Part shown: positions 1-7,837 of the stretch, piece after piece
How the letters are laid out: every line of letters starts with the position of its first letter
Numbering within the stretch: the first letter of the stretch is position 1
Source: Nitrospirota bacterium
GTDB lineage: Bacteria > Nitrospirota > Thermodesulfovibrionia > Thermodesulfovibrionales > Magnetobacteriaceae
Length of the DNA: 41,449 nt
Assembly: GCA_015233685.1 (NCBI GenBank)
Contig: JADFXF010000011.1
Coordinates: forward strand, 1 to 41,449
Reading direction: 5' to 3'
The notes under the pieces: generated by a model
Seen by the model: only the letters and a program-made list of their open reading frames with translations
Databases searched by the model: none
What the model was told of the DNA's origin: nothing
Position numbers and translations under genes: made by a program

Positions 1-107
1 TCTCTACTTAAATTATCATACCACCGAATGCCCTCGGTTGTCAAGCGGCGCGGCGTCTAAGATTTCTCTGTCACACAGGCAATAGATTCCCCGATTCTGT
101 GGAGCAT
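1..107. repeat. Inverted 107-bp copy of the bioA 3' end
   Basis: These bases are the exact reverse complement of the last part of bioA and its downstream flank at 7142-7248. Identity stops abruptly after base 107, where the flanking sequences become unrelated. The other boundary is hidden by the window edge. It is either a genuine partial duplication of the bioA tail or an assembly fold-back at a contig end. The sequence alone cannot decide which. Confidence 0.95.
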
Positions 108-276
108 CGCCTCCTTTTATGTCAAACCCGCGGTTGCCCATCATTTTTGTTGCCTGAGAGAGGGCGGTTTTATAATCGTACGCATGGAGCATCAGATAAG
201 GGGTCATTTCAGTTCGGTCAAGGATAGAACCAAAGATGCTGTGATAAAGTTCCTGTTTGCTATTTGTGGCACGCAT
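16..276 (-). CDS. Small hypothetical protein running into the bioA-tail copy
   Basis: I do not recognise this product. The open frame could start farther upstream, but the ATG at 276 is preceded by an AGGGGG ribosome-binding sequence about ten bases away, so I chose it (86 residues). The first ~55 residues come from unique DNA. The last ~30 residues are encoded by the 107-bp copy of the bioA end, read in a different frame from bioA, so the C-terminus looks like a chance fusion. It may be a truncated gene whose real 3' end was replaced. No domain is visible, and coding status is doubtful. Confidence 0.3.
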   Translation of the reverse strand: MRATNSKQELYHSIFGSILDRTEMTPYLMLHAYDYKTALSQATKMMGNRGFDIKGGDAPQNRGIYCLCDREILDAAPLDNRGHSVV

Positions 277-459
277 AAAAAACAAACCCCCTGATAAAAT
301 ACTCCTGGCGGGAGAGTACCTGCTTTGGCGTCCTAAAGTCAAGGGTTATTACTGTGTCACAGGGTTATTACCGCATTTCTATCCTTAAGCAGGAGTACTG
401 AAGCCGCCAACGAGCGGCAGTTGGAATTAACTATACAAAACGTGGCAAAAATACGGGGT

Positions 460-482
460 GAAGGGGGGGTTACCCCCCCTTC
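460..482 (-). terminator. GC-rich hairpin after udg, possible terminator
   Basis: A perfect 10-bp stem (GAAGGGGGGG pairing with CCCCCCCTTC) encloses a 3-base loop, just downstream of the udg stop codon on the minus strand. There is no T-tract after it on that strand, so it is not a textbook intrinsic terminator. It could pause polymerase or protect the 3' end of the leftward operon transcript. Confidence 0.45.
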
Positions 483-486
483 GTCG

Positions 487-528
487 TTAATCCTTCCTTT
501 TTATACTTTAATCCTTCCTTTTTATACT
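487..528. repeat. 21-bp perfect tandem duplication at the udg stop codon
   Basis: Two identical adjacent 21-bp units (487-507 and 508-528) contain the end of udg. Unit 2 encodes the last residues, SIKRKD, with the stop at 508-510. Because the unit is seven codons long, unit 1 carries a second in-frame stop. This looks like a recent slippage duplication with no effect on the protein except at its extreme end. Confidence 0.9.
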
Positions 529-1200
529 TATTACTTCGATACCCAGATAATTCAGCACCTTTATGGCGTCGTTCCATGTGAATACTTTTTTGCTTGGATT
601 TCTTAGAAAATACGAGGGATGGTACGTCGGCATCACCTTAATGCCATTGTAGTCATAGAAATCGCCTCTCATCTGGCCTATCGTTTTATCCGTTGATAAC
701 AAAGTCTTTGTTGATACGTTGCCGAGGGTCATAATGGCATCCGGGGCTATTGATTCGATTTGTCTCTCTATAAAACCCCTGCACGCGGCGATTTCGTCTT
801 CTTCCGGTTCTCTGTTGCCGGGGGGGCGGCACTTCACTATGTTTGCAATATATACATCCTCACGCCTGAATCCCATCTTATTGATAAGACTCTCTAAGAC
901 CTTGCCGGCCCTGCCGACAAACGGCCTTCCTGTGGCGTCTTCGTCGGCGCCCGGACCCTCTCCCACAAACATCAGCCTTGTGTTGGGGTCACCTTCGCCA
1001 AAGACTATATTTGTCCGGCCTGTGTGGAGTTTACACCTTTTGCAGTTTCCTATGTCGTTTCTTATGGCCTTTAAGAGATTCTCTTTGTCAGATTCCAGAT
1101 TTGCAATCAACGCCTCCGGCAGGGCATCAAAACCCAGCTTGTCGAATATATGTAATAAATCTGCCATGTTGCGTGACCTGTCTGTCATCTCTGCCCCCAT
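508..1200 (-). CDS. udg: Family-4 type uracil-DNA glycosylase with iron-sulfur cluster
   Basis: The product removes uracil from DNA, starting base excision repair. The 230-residue sequence has the family hallmarks: CKRCKL near residue 55 and two later cysteines (VKCRP and AAC) that would bind a 4Fe-4S cluster, the catalytic-region motif GEGPGADED, and the C-terminal HPSYFLR motif. The frame is open upstream to 1425, but that part overlaps nadK and is not glycosylase-like. I chose the ATG at 1200, preceded by GGGAGAAG. The ATG at 1188 is an alternative and would give an ATGA overlap with the nadK stop. It is the last gene of the leftward run and is probably translationally coupled to nadK. Confidence 0.93.
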   Translation of the reverse strand: MGAEMTDRSRNMADLLHIFDKLGFDALPEALIANLESDKENLLKAIRNDIGNCKRCKLHTGRTNIVFGEGDPNTRLMFVGEGPGADEDATGRPFVGRAGKVLESLINKMGFRREDVYIANIVKCRPPGNREPEEDEIAACRGFIERQIESIAPDAIMTLGNVSTKTLLSTDKTIGQMRGDFYDYNGIKVMPTYHPSYFLRNPSKKVFTWNDAIKVLNYLGIEVISIKRKD

Positions 1201-2051
1201 TTGAGCTTCTCCCTTAATATCTGAAAATAGTCCCTTTCGTATGGTATAACGAGACTGGTCTTGTATGCTGATTTCCTTATTTCTATAACGTCGTCCTGCT
1301 TGAGATGAAACCCCATTTGCCCATCCAGAGTTAAACATATGTCCTCGCTGCCGGTCTTTACCGTGGCCTCTATCACGGAGTCGTCGGGGACTACTATTGG
1401 GCGGTTGGTAAGCATATGTGGACATATTGGAGTTATTACTAAGCAGTGCATAGTCGGGTAGAGTATCGGGCCGCCGGCGGAGAGGCTGTATGCCGTTGAG
1501 CCGGTGGGGGTTGCAAATATCAGCCCGTCGGCCTTATATGTCGTCACATATCTGCCGTCTATGGATACCTCTATGTCGAATATCCTTGCAAGGGCACCCT
1601 TGTTTATTACTAAATCGTTTAAAACGGTGAAATAACACACACCTTTCCCTGCCCTTATAACAGAGGCGTCGAGCATTATCCTCTGTTGTATATCACACTT
1701 CCCCGATACCACCTTTTCTATGACGCCATATATCTCAGATTTGTTTACCTCTGTGATAAATCCCAACCCGCCAAGATTAATTCCAAACAAAGGAGTTCCC
1801 TTCTGAGCCGCGCACCTCGCGGAGGCAAGCATCGTCCCATCCCCACCAAGTGCGAGAATCAGTCCCACATGCTGTGGTAGCTCCTCACGCTGGCATTCCC
1901 TGAATAACGTCTTTACAATTCCTAAATGCCGCGATGTATCTGTGTCAACATACACCTCGCAGTCATGTCCAGCCAACCATGGTATTAGTTCCTTTAATAC
2001 ATCAATGGCCTCGCCCTTACCAGGCCGGGCTATAATCCCAATCTTTTTCAT
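1185..2051 (-). CDS. nadK: NAD kinase
   Basis: ATP-dependent phosphorylation of NAD to NADP in the cytoplasm. At 288 residues the length is normal for the family. The GGDGT nucleotide motif lies near residue 69, the second conserved motif reads LNDLVI (Asp where many members have NE), and the glycine-rich block DGLIFATPTGSTAYSLSAGG follows. The 5' end overlaps tsaE by 35 bp and the 3' end overlaps udg, so the three genes are very probably co-transcribed and coupled. Nothing unusual is seen apart from the N-D variation. Confidence 0.95.
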   Translation of the reverse strand: MKKIGIIARPGKGEAIDVLKELIPWLAGHDCEVYVDTDTSRHLGIVKTLFRECQREELPQHVGLILALGGDGTMLASARCAAQKGTPLFGINLGGLGFITEVNKSEIYGVIEKVVSGKCDIQQRIMLDASVIRAGKGVCYFTVLNDLVINKGALARIFDIEVSIDGRYVTTYKADGLIFATPTGSTAYSLSAGGPILYPTMHCLVITPICPHMLTNRPIVVPDDSVIEATVKTGSEDICLTLDGQMGFHLKQDDVIEIRKSAYKTSLVIPYERDYFQILREKLKWGQR

Positions 2052-2463
2052 CTATCCCTTCTATTTTTATAATCCTCCGATCATTATTGCCGTATGCTAT
2101 GTCAACCCTGATGTCGCCGTCTGCGTAGCCAGCGAGTTTCTCCGCCCATTCAATAGCGGCGGCCTTTCCATTGCCTATGCAGTCAAACACGCCGGCCTCT
2201 TCTATGGATTTAATGTCATCAAGGCGGTAGAGGTCTATGTGGTAAAATGGGGTTTGACTCTCGTACCCGGCAATAAGGGTATAAGTGGCGCTTGTGATGT
2301 CACGCTCCGGGATGCCGAATGCGGAGGCGGCTCCTTTTATCAGCGTTGTCTTACCTGCCCCCAGCTCGCCGCATATAAATACGTTTAACCCTTTGATGAG
2401 ATGCCTGCCTATGTGTCTGCCTATTTCAACTGTCTCCTCCGGTGAATTGCTTATGATAATCAT
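2017..2463 (-). CDS. tsaE: tRNA threonylcarbamoyladenosine biosynthesis ATPase TsaE
   Basis: TsaE is the ATPase that helps TsaB/TsaD place the t6A modification at position 37 of ANN-decoding tRNAs. The 148-residue protein has a P-loop (GELGAGKTT) near residue 34, the family block SATYTLI (usually S-P-T), the HIDLYRL segment and a late IEWAEK motif. It starts only three bases after the pgeF stop and overlaps nadK by 35 bp. The partners tsaB, tsaC and tsaD are not in the window. Confidence 0.94.
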   Translation of the reverse strand: MIIISNSPEETVEIGRHIGRHLIKGLNVFICGELGAGKTTLIKGAASAFGIPERDITSATYTLIAGYESQTPFYHIDLYRLDDIKSIEEAGVFDCIGNGKAAAIEWAEKLAGYADGDIRVDIAYGNNDRRIIKIEGIDEKDWDYSPAW

Positions 2464-2466
2464 TAT

Positions 2467-3153
2467 TTATTTCCAGATAAATGCCCCCTGGCTCCCCCTT
2501 ACGACACCTTCTTTGCGGAATGAATAAAACCGTTCGGAACTACAAAATGTGCAGTCACCGGATGCCCATATGTTTTCCGGCCTTATGTTCATGGACAATG
2601 CCTGTGCGGTGTTCGCACCTACGAGGTCTACATACATACGGCCGTTTTTTGCGGTTGCGTAATCCCCTGCGCCGCAGGCCTTTGTAACGGCCTCCACGAC
2701 CTCCTCCCCGACGACGTAGCAGCATCCACGTATAGATGGCCCCAGCGCAATCAGTATATTCCCCACCCTGGAGTTGAACTCTTCTGTATAGACATCTATC
2801 ACCGCCTTTAAGATGCCACTGGCCGTGCCTCGCCACCCCGCGTGAACCGCCCCTGCCACGCCCGTAACCGTGTCGTATAGCAGAATAGGGACACAGTCGG
2901 CGGTACGCACACCGGCGATGACATCGTCTCTGTCAGTGACGACGGCATCCCCTTCACGCCCGCCAATGATATCAGCGCCTTTTCGTAGTACTATCACCGT
3001 GTTGGTGTGTTTTTGGACGGGCATACAGAGAACCGGCGGCGGCTCCTGCAACAGCGCGAATTTCGTCCTGTCTATTCCCACCGTCTTGTCCGTAAAGAAG
3101 GCGGCAATACCCAAATCCCTGAATATGTCAGGATATATCAGTCCATTATTCAT
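2467..3153 (-). CDS. pgeF: Purine nucleoside phosphorylase / peptidoglycan editing factor of the YfiH (laccase-domain) family
   Basis: Members of this family (PgeF/YfiH, human LACC1) act on purine nucleosides through a zinc site, and in E. coli PgeF is linked to peptidoglycan quality control. The 228-residue protein carries the metal and active-site elements in order: MPVQKH, RTADCVP, HAGWRG and GPSIRGCCY. It follows the methyltransferase gene by 11 bp. The start at 3153 lacks a good ribosome-binding site, which suggests coupled translation. The old name polyphenol oxidase is not favoured for bacterial members. Confidence 0.92.
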   Translation of the reverse strand: MNNGLIYPDIFRDLGIAAFFTDKTVGIDRTKFALLQEPPPVLCMPVQKHTNTVIVLRKGADIIGGREGDAVVTDRDDVIAGVRTADCVPILLYDTVTGVAGAVHAGWRGTASGILKAVIDVYTEEFNSRVGNILIALGPSIRGCCYVVGEEVVEAVTKACGAGDYATAKNGRMYVDLVGANTAQALSMNIRPENIWASGDCTFCSSERFYSFRKEGVVRGSQGAFIWK

Positions 3154-3164
3154 AGGCGGGGGGC

Positions 3165-3782
3165 CTAGTGTTTAACCAGCAGATAGCCCTCTATGAATCC
3201 CAAAAGGTCGCCTTTTACGGTCTTTTCCACCGTGACCGGATAGCCTTCGATTATATCGTCGAGCACCCTTGTCACGCTCGCGAAGCTGTAACTTAAGACC
3301 GTGTCAATAGGCTTGGCAAGTATATTGGGGACGCTGCTTTTTCTAAGCAGATGGTCAAATATGAGTATCTGCCCGCCCGGTTTTACTACCCTGACGATCT
3401 CGGCAAAGGCCTTCCTTGCGTCGAACACTACGGTAAGAAAGAGGCTCAATATCGCCTTGTCGAATGTATTGTCGTCAAAAGACAGCTTCTCCGCGTCCAT
3501 CTTACTGAGGGTTACGCTCTTTTCCATGCCGAACAGTTTGAGTTTTATCTTTCCCAGCCCCAGCATGACGTCGCTTATGTCAACGCCGTCCACGCGGACA
3601 TCTTTAGGGATGGCGGAAAGGTCGTGGCCGGTTCCGACGCCGGGAACGATAACGCGGTCTCCGGTATGAAAATCCATCATTTTTATCGCCTTCGTGCGCC
3701 ACGGTTTTATTGGCAGCATCAGCGCAGGGTAGAAAAATGGTATAAACGTATTATACGACAGCAACTTAACGACGTTTTTCAT
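3165..3782 (-). CDS. Class I SAM-dependent methyltransferase, UbiE-like
   Basis: The product is a 205-residue Rossmann-fold methyltransferase. Motif I reads VIVPGVGTGHDL (glycine-rich SAM loop) near residue 45, followed by the acidic VDGVDIS strand and the MDAEKL segment, and VKPGGQILIFDH is the post-II motif. The hydrophobic N-terminus (YNTFIPFFYPALMLP) resembles quinone or lipid methyltransferases, but the substrate cannot be read from the sequence. AGGAGG precedes the ATG at about nine bases. It begins 61 bp after the HD-GYP gene and probably heads or joins the pgeF-tsaE-nadK-udg operon. Confidence 0.85.
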   Translation of the reverse strand: MKNVVKLLSYNTFIPFFYPALMLPIKPWRTKAIKMMDFHTGDRVIVPGVGTGHDLSAIPKDVRVDGVDISDVMLGLGKIKLKLFGMEKSVTLSKMDAEKLSFDDNTFDKAILSLFLTVVFDARKAFAEIVRVVKPGGQILIFDHLLRKSSVPNILAKPIDTVLSYSFASVTRVLDDIIEGYPVTVEKTVKGDLLGFIEGYLLVKH

Positions 3783-3843
3783 ATTACATTACCTCCTGAA
3801 TTGGTGTTATATTAGCATCTGTTTGCAATCCGCGGCATGGGAC

Positions 3844-5604
3844 TTACAGTACCACGTATTCTTTGCCCTCATAAACGAAATTATCCAACTGGTATTCCTT
3901 CATCTCCTGCTTCGCGTAACGAACAGCTATTCCAGAGGTTATTAAAAAATCAACCAATTCCTTATCAACATGTTTATCTTTTGCCATGAACCCAATTATT
4001 TTAACACACTCGGAGAGCTTTTTACCCGGCCTGTATGGCCTGTCCGCCGCTGAGAGGGCCTCAAATATATCGGCTATTGCCATTATTCTTGACTGCAGGG
4101 AGAGTTTCTCTGCAGGGGTGCGGTTGGGATACCCTGTGCCGTCGAGTTTTTCGTGGTGCTGACCGGCATACGTGGGAATGTTTTTCATCTTTTTAGGCCA
4201 CGGAAGCTGGCTTAGTATCTTATACGTCATTGCGGCGTGATTCTCTATTATTTTACGCTCTTTGTCAGTAAGCGTTCCTCTGCGTATGCACAGATTTATG
4301 ACCTCTTCGCCGGTTAATATAGGCTGCTCTGTGCCATTGGCAATAATCTTGTATGAGGCTATCCTGTTGATTCTTTCGATCTTGTCGTCCGAGATAAACT
4401 CACCACCGATGTTGGCCGTCTTCAAAAACTCAATATCATCGTCCAGTTCCCGAATATGCCCTGTGAATTCCTCGTCAAGGCTTTGCAGGGTGCTCAGGGC
4501 ACCTCCGCCATGAGCGGCCTCAAGCCCGGCTCTCTCCTTTAAATGTTTGATTTCGATGTCCCTTTTTAATACCTCAATCCTCATGATTACCGTATGTACC
4601 CGGTCGTAAATAGTCTCCAACTTTGCGGACTTATCCACTACATGCTCGGGTGTTGTTATTTTACCTACGTCGTGCATCCATGCGGCTGTTTTCAGCTCTT
4701 CACTCTCATATGGAGTAAGAGCAAAGTCCTCCCACTTCCTATCTTCAGAGTTGCAAAGTTCCCTTGCAATACCCAGTGTCAGCTCTGCCACACGTCTGAT
4801 ATGGCCGCCGGTGTATGGGGATTTTTCGTCAATTGTAGTTGCTATCACCTTGACAAAGGAATCCAACAGCTCCTTCAATTCCGCGATTAGGGTCGTGTTT
4901 GTAACAGCAATAGCCGCTTGTGAGGCGAGAGATTCTATTAAATATTGATAGTCGGGGGAAAACTGTATGACGTTGCCACTGCCGTCGCCGGCATTAATAA
5001 GCTGCAAGACGCCGATTATCTCGCGTTCATGGTTTCTCAGGGGGGTGACGAGCATTGAACGGGAGCGGTAACCATTATTTTTATCGTAGTTTTTTGTCCC
5101 CTGAAAGTCAAAACCTTCTATTGCGTAGACATCGGGAAAGTTTCTGGTTTCACCGGTTAAGGCTACGTACGCGGAGACGTTTTGCATGTTTCTGGTGCCG
5201 TCTGCCTTGTAAAGGGGTACGGGTGGAAAAGCGAGAGGCTCGCCTCCCCTGCCGCCTTTGTTCACCCTAAGCGAACGATTCCGGATTATTTTAAATGACA
5301 GGCTTTGCTCGTCTGGCGACATGACGTAAAGCGTACCGCCGTCGGCGTTAGTGAAGTCCATCGCCTCTGACACAATCATCTCAAGCAGGTTGTCAATGCT
5401 TTTCTCTGCCGACAGTGAGATACCGATTTGCAGGAGTTTTCTTTTGAGCCTTGCCTGGGCATCAACAAAACTCACGACCTCGGCGATGATAGCCTCCTGG
5501 TTGGCGTCCAACGTTGTCTTGCCGCCTTGTTCCTTGAGATAGCTTATAATTCCCTTGAGTATGGTATTAAAATCCTCAAACTCAGTCGCCTTAGAATAAT
5601 CCAT
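3844..5604 (-). CDS. GAF and HD-GYP domain protein, probable c-di-GMP phosphodiesterase
   Basis: HD-GYP proteins hydrolyse cyclic di-GMP using a two- or three-iron site. An N-terminal GAF domain (about residues 60-235) would sense a small ligand. The HD motif (MHDVGK) is at about 310-315 and the GYP motif (HHEKLDGTGYP) at 483-493, with an intervening ENHA at 454. The metal-binding residues look intact, so catalysis is likely. Between HD and the next conserved block there is an extra, partly helical segment of about 110 residues (charged, with GGG near 367) that is longer than usual. No membrane segment is seen, so the protein is probably cytoplasmic. It is divergent from bioA, with 214 bp between the genes. 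Confidence 0.9.
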   Translation of the reverse strand: MDYSKATEFEDFNTILKGIISYLKEQGGKTTLDANQEAIIAEVVSFVDAQARLKRKLLQIGISLSAEKSIDNLLEMIVSEAMDFTNADGGTLYVMSPDEQSLSFKIIRNRSLRVNKGGRGGEPLAFPPVPLYKADGTRNMQNVSAYVALTGETRNFPDVYAIEGFDFQGTKNYDKNNGYRSRSMLVTPLRNHEREIIGVLQLINAGDGSGNVIQFSPDYQYLIESLASQAAIAVTNTTLIAELKELLDSFVKVIATTIDEKSPYTGGHIRRVAELTLGIARELCNSEDRKWEDFALTPYESEELKTAAWMHDVGKITTPEHVVDKSAKLETIYDRVHTVIMRIEVLKRDIEIKHLKERAGLEAAHGGGALSTLQSLDEEFTGHIRELDDDIEFLKTANIGGEFISDDKIERINRIASYKIIANGTEQPILTGEEVINLCIRRGTLTDKERKIIENHAAMTYKILSQLPWPKKMKNIPTYAGQHHEKLDGTGYPNRTPAEKLSLQSRIMAIADIFEALSAADRPYRPGKKLSECVKIIGFMAKDKHVDKELVDFLITSGIAVRYAKQEMKEYQLDNFVYEGKEYVVL

Positions 5605-5738
5605 AATCAGACTCCCTCTTTTTTAAACGCGTAATGATATAAATCATAACAATTTTTAGCTGCCTCCGCCCAGTGACATAGGATACTAACATAACAGCGC
5701 CACCGGCTGCAACCTCTTTGGCATTTATAACAGAGACA

Positions 5739-5768
5739 TTGACATTGCCGTGCGGCATTTCTTAAAAT
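5739..5768 (+). promoter_or_regulatory. Candidate sigma70 promoter for bioA
   Basis: TTGACA at 5739-5744 and TAAAAT at 5763-5768 are 18 bp apart and lie about 50 bp upstream of the bioA start. No convincing BirA operator is seen around it. Confidence 0.5.
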
Positions 5769-5818
5769 TCGTCGTGAGTTAGACTCAATTATGGCCTTAT
5801 TTGGGAGAGACGGCTTCT

Positions 5819-7192
5819 ATGGATTACCGCGACCTATGTGAACTTGACAAGAAATATCTCTGGCACCCATTTACTCAGATGAGCGAATGGGTTGAGGCCG
5901 ACCCCATCGTAATCGAAGAGGGCCTTGGATGCTTTGTCAAAGATGTGCGCGGCAGATGGTATATTGACGGGGTGTCGTCACTGTGGGTCAATATATTTGG
6001 CCACAGAAAAAAGGAAATTGACGACGCCATCAGGGGGCAGTTAGATAAAATTGCCCACTCTACTCTGTTGGGGCTTGCCGGTGAGCCGTCTATCTTACTG
6101 GCCGAAAGGCTTGTGAACATCCTGCGGGAATCTCTGGGCGATGGCGGCCTGCCACTTACAAAGGTCTTTTATTCCGACAACGGCTCAACGGCCGTGGAGG
6201 TTGCCCTTAAGATGGCATTTCAGTACTGGCTGCACAAAGGTGTAAAGGGCAAAAACACCTTCCTTTCACTGAACATGGCCTACCACGGCGACACCATTGG
6301 GGCGGTGAGCGTCGGTGGCATAGAGGTATTTCACGGCACATTCAGCCCCCTGCTGTTTAACACCCTTAAAAGTCCCGCGCCCTATTGTTACAGGTGTGAG
6401 CTTGGACTTGACCGGGGGATGTGCGCGATGGCGTGTCTGTCTGAAATGGAAAAGCAGTTAAAAGAACACAACCATGAGATAGCCGCCGTGATAATAGAGC
6501 CTAAGATGCAGGCAGCCGGGGGGATGATAGCCGCCCCTGATGGGTTTTTGCGCGGCGTGAGGCGCTTATGCAGCGATTACGGTGTTATCCTGATAGCCGA
6601 TGAGGTAGCAACCGGCTTTGGGAGGACGGGCGCGATGTTTGCTTGTGGCACTGAGGGTGTGGCACCGGACATCATATGTCTGTCGAAGGGCATAACGGGC
6701 GGGTACGTGCCGCTTGCCGTGACGGTTGCAACAGAGGAAATCTACAACGCCTTTCTTGGTGAATATGGGCAGATGAGGCAATTTTTCCACGGCCATTCCT
6801 ATACGGGCAACGCCATTGGTTGTGCCGCGGCGCTGGCCGTGATGGACTTGTTTGACAAAGAAGACACATTGAACCGGCTGAGGCCAAAGATAGAAATCCT
6901 TGAGAAGTGGCTGCTGGCAATTCGGGGCCGCGCGCATGTTGGCGACACGCGAAGCGCGGGATTTATGGCCGGTGTTGAGCTTGTAAAAAATAAAGAGACG
7001 AGGGAGGCATATCCCATTCAGGATAAGACTGGGTGGCGCGTTGCCCTTGATGTCAGGACAAGAGGTGTGTTATTGAGGCCCTTGGGGAACTGCGTAGTAA
7101 TAATGCCGCCGTTGGCCATATCTGAGGGGAATCTGAGGGCAATGCTCCACAGAATCGGGGAATCTATTGCCTGTGTGACAGAGAAATCTTAG
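5819..7192 (+). CDS. bioA: Adenosylmethionine-8-amino-7-oxononanoate aminotransferase (biotin synthesis)
   Basis: BioA makes 7,8-diaminopelargonate from KAPA using SAM as amino donor and PLP as cofactor. The N-terminal DKKYLWHPFTQM is a strong BioA signature. The PLP lysine lies in CLSKGITGGY (about residue 290), and DEVATGFGRTG and the C-terminal LLRPLGNCVVIMPPL are present. An in-frame TTG exists at 5801, but I chose the ATG at 5819 because GGGAGA sits ten bases before it, giving 457 residues. No other biotin genes are nearby. The last ~50 bases of the gene are duplicated in inverted orientation at the left edge of the window. Confidence 0.95.
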   Translation: MDYRDLCELDKKYLWHPFTQMSEWVEADPIVIEEGLGCFVKDVRGRWYIDGVSSLWVNIFGHRKKEIDDAIRGQLDKIAHSTLLGLAGEPSILLAERLVNILRESLGDGGLPLTKVFYSDNGSTAVEVALKMAFQYWLHKGVKGKNTFLSLNMAYHGDTIGAVSVGGIEVFHGTFSPLLFNTLKSPAPYCYRCELGLDRGMCAMACLSEMEKQLKEHNHEIAAVIIEPKMQAAGGMIAAPDGFLRGVRRLCSDYGVILIADEVATGFGRTGAMFACGTEGVAPDIICLSKGITGGYVPLAVTVATEEIYNAFLGEYGQMRQFFHGHSYTGNAIGCAAALAVMDLFDKEDTLNRLRPKIEILEKWLLAIRGRAHVGDTRSAGFMAGVELVKNKETREAYPIQDKTGWRVALDVRTRGVLLRPLGNCVVIMPPLAISEGNLRAMLHRIGESIACVTEKS

Positions 7193-7248
7193 ACGCCGCG
7201 CCGCTTGACAACCGAGGGCATTCGGTGGTATGATAATTTAAGTAGAGA
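7142..7248. repeat. bioA 3' end, partner of the left-edge inverted repeat
   Basis: This segment, from 51 bases before the bioA stop to 56 bases after it, is repeated exactly and inverted at 1-107. This copy is the original, because it encodes a normal BioA C-terminus in frame. Confidence 0.95.
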
Positions 7249-7268
7249 ATTAACTTTGGAGGGAATGA

Positions 7269-7460
7269 ATGAAGAGACTCATAGCGTTATTCCTGTTGTC
7301 GTTGTCATTGGCAGGATGTATAGCAACAATAGAGCCGTTGCCGCCGCCACCGCCGCCGTATTATGAACCGGCGCCACCGCCGCCATATTATGCGCCAGCG
7401 CCACCACCGGCTTATCCGGCACCAGCACCGGCGCCATATCCACCGCCGCCACCGTATTAG
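7269..7460 (+). CDS. Very small proline-rich lipoprotein
   Basis: The 63-residue product has a lipoprotein signal peptide (MKRLIALFLLSLSLAGC) with lipobox LAGC and the acylated cysteine at residue 17. The rest is almost only Pro, Ala and Tyr in repeated PPPPYY and APAP units. GGAGGG precedes the start. It is expected to be lipid-anchored in the cell envelope, with an extended Pro/Tyr-rich tail. The function is unknown. Similar short Pro-rich lipoproteins occur in many Gram-negative genomes, but I cannot name a family. Confidence 0.7.
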   Translation: MKRLIALFLLSLSLAGCIATIEPLPPPPPPYYEPAPPPPYYAPAPPPAYPAPAPAPYPPPPPY

Positions 7461-7485
7461 AGGGGCGACGCAGACTGAGAAACAG

Positions 7486-7516
7486 CCCCCTTGACGGCGG
7501 AATATGCCGCAGGGGG
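7486..7516 (+). terminator. Hairpin downstream of the lipoprotein gene
   Basis: CCCCC (7486-7490) pairs with GGGGG (7512-7516), and CGGC (7495-7498) pairs with GCCG (7506-7509) in a two-part stem 25 bp after the stop codon. No T-run follows, so a terminator role is only possible. Confidence 0.35.
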
Positions 7517-7585
7517 GTTCACTTATACGCACACTGGCAATCAATAGGAAGATGATGGTTTTTCAATTAAAAGAGCGGGCATTTA

Positions 7586-7594
7586 TGTTACAAT
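7586..7594 (+). promoter_or_regulatory. Extended -10 promoter candidate for the toxin-antitoxin pair
   Basis: TG-T-TACAAT matches an extended -10 element and lies about 34 bp upstream of the antitoxin start. No clear -35 is present. Confidence 0.4.
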
Positions 7595-7627
7595 AAGCTA
7601 TAGAATTTACTTGTTTCAGGAGCTTAT

Positions 7628-7837
7628 ATGAGCCTGGCAGACATACAATACATCTCAGACGAGGCTGGGACAGTAACAGGGGTTATAGTCCCTATTGACT
7701 TGTGGCGTGAGATCGGGTCAGAGAAAGAGACCGCCTACCTCCTGCAGGGCAGAGCCATGCGGGAAAGGCTTATAGGGGCAAAAGGGCGTGGTGAGGGGAT
7801 TACATTTGAGGTAGTTCGTGAGAAGCTTGGAGTTTGA
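7628..7837 (+). CDS. YefM/Phd-type antitoxin
   Basis: The 69-residue protein is the likely antitoxin and DNA-binding autorepressor of the pair. The segment ETAYLLQGRAMRERLIGA resembles the ETAYLL-x-SP-x-N-x-x-RLL-x-A motif of YefM relatives, which contacts YoeB. CAGGAG precedes the ATG. The gene overlaps the toxin gene by 20 bp, the usual arrangement for coupled expression. The N-terminal DNA-binding part is short and divergent, so the subfamily is uncertain. Confidence 0.75.
   Translation: MSLADIQYISDEAGTVTGVIVPIDLWREIGSEKETAYLLQGRAMRERLIGAKGRGEGITFEVVREKLGV

Noticed and set aside
421-606. Rightward 61-residue open frame across the udg 3' end
   Set aside because: It starts with TTG and is made of the hairpin and the tandem repeat, with no ribosome-binding site.
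1201-1425. Upstream extension of the udg reading frame
   Set aside because: It overlaps nadK in another frame and its residues do not resemble any glycosylase N-terminus. A ribosome-binding site supports the start at 1200.
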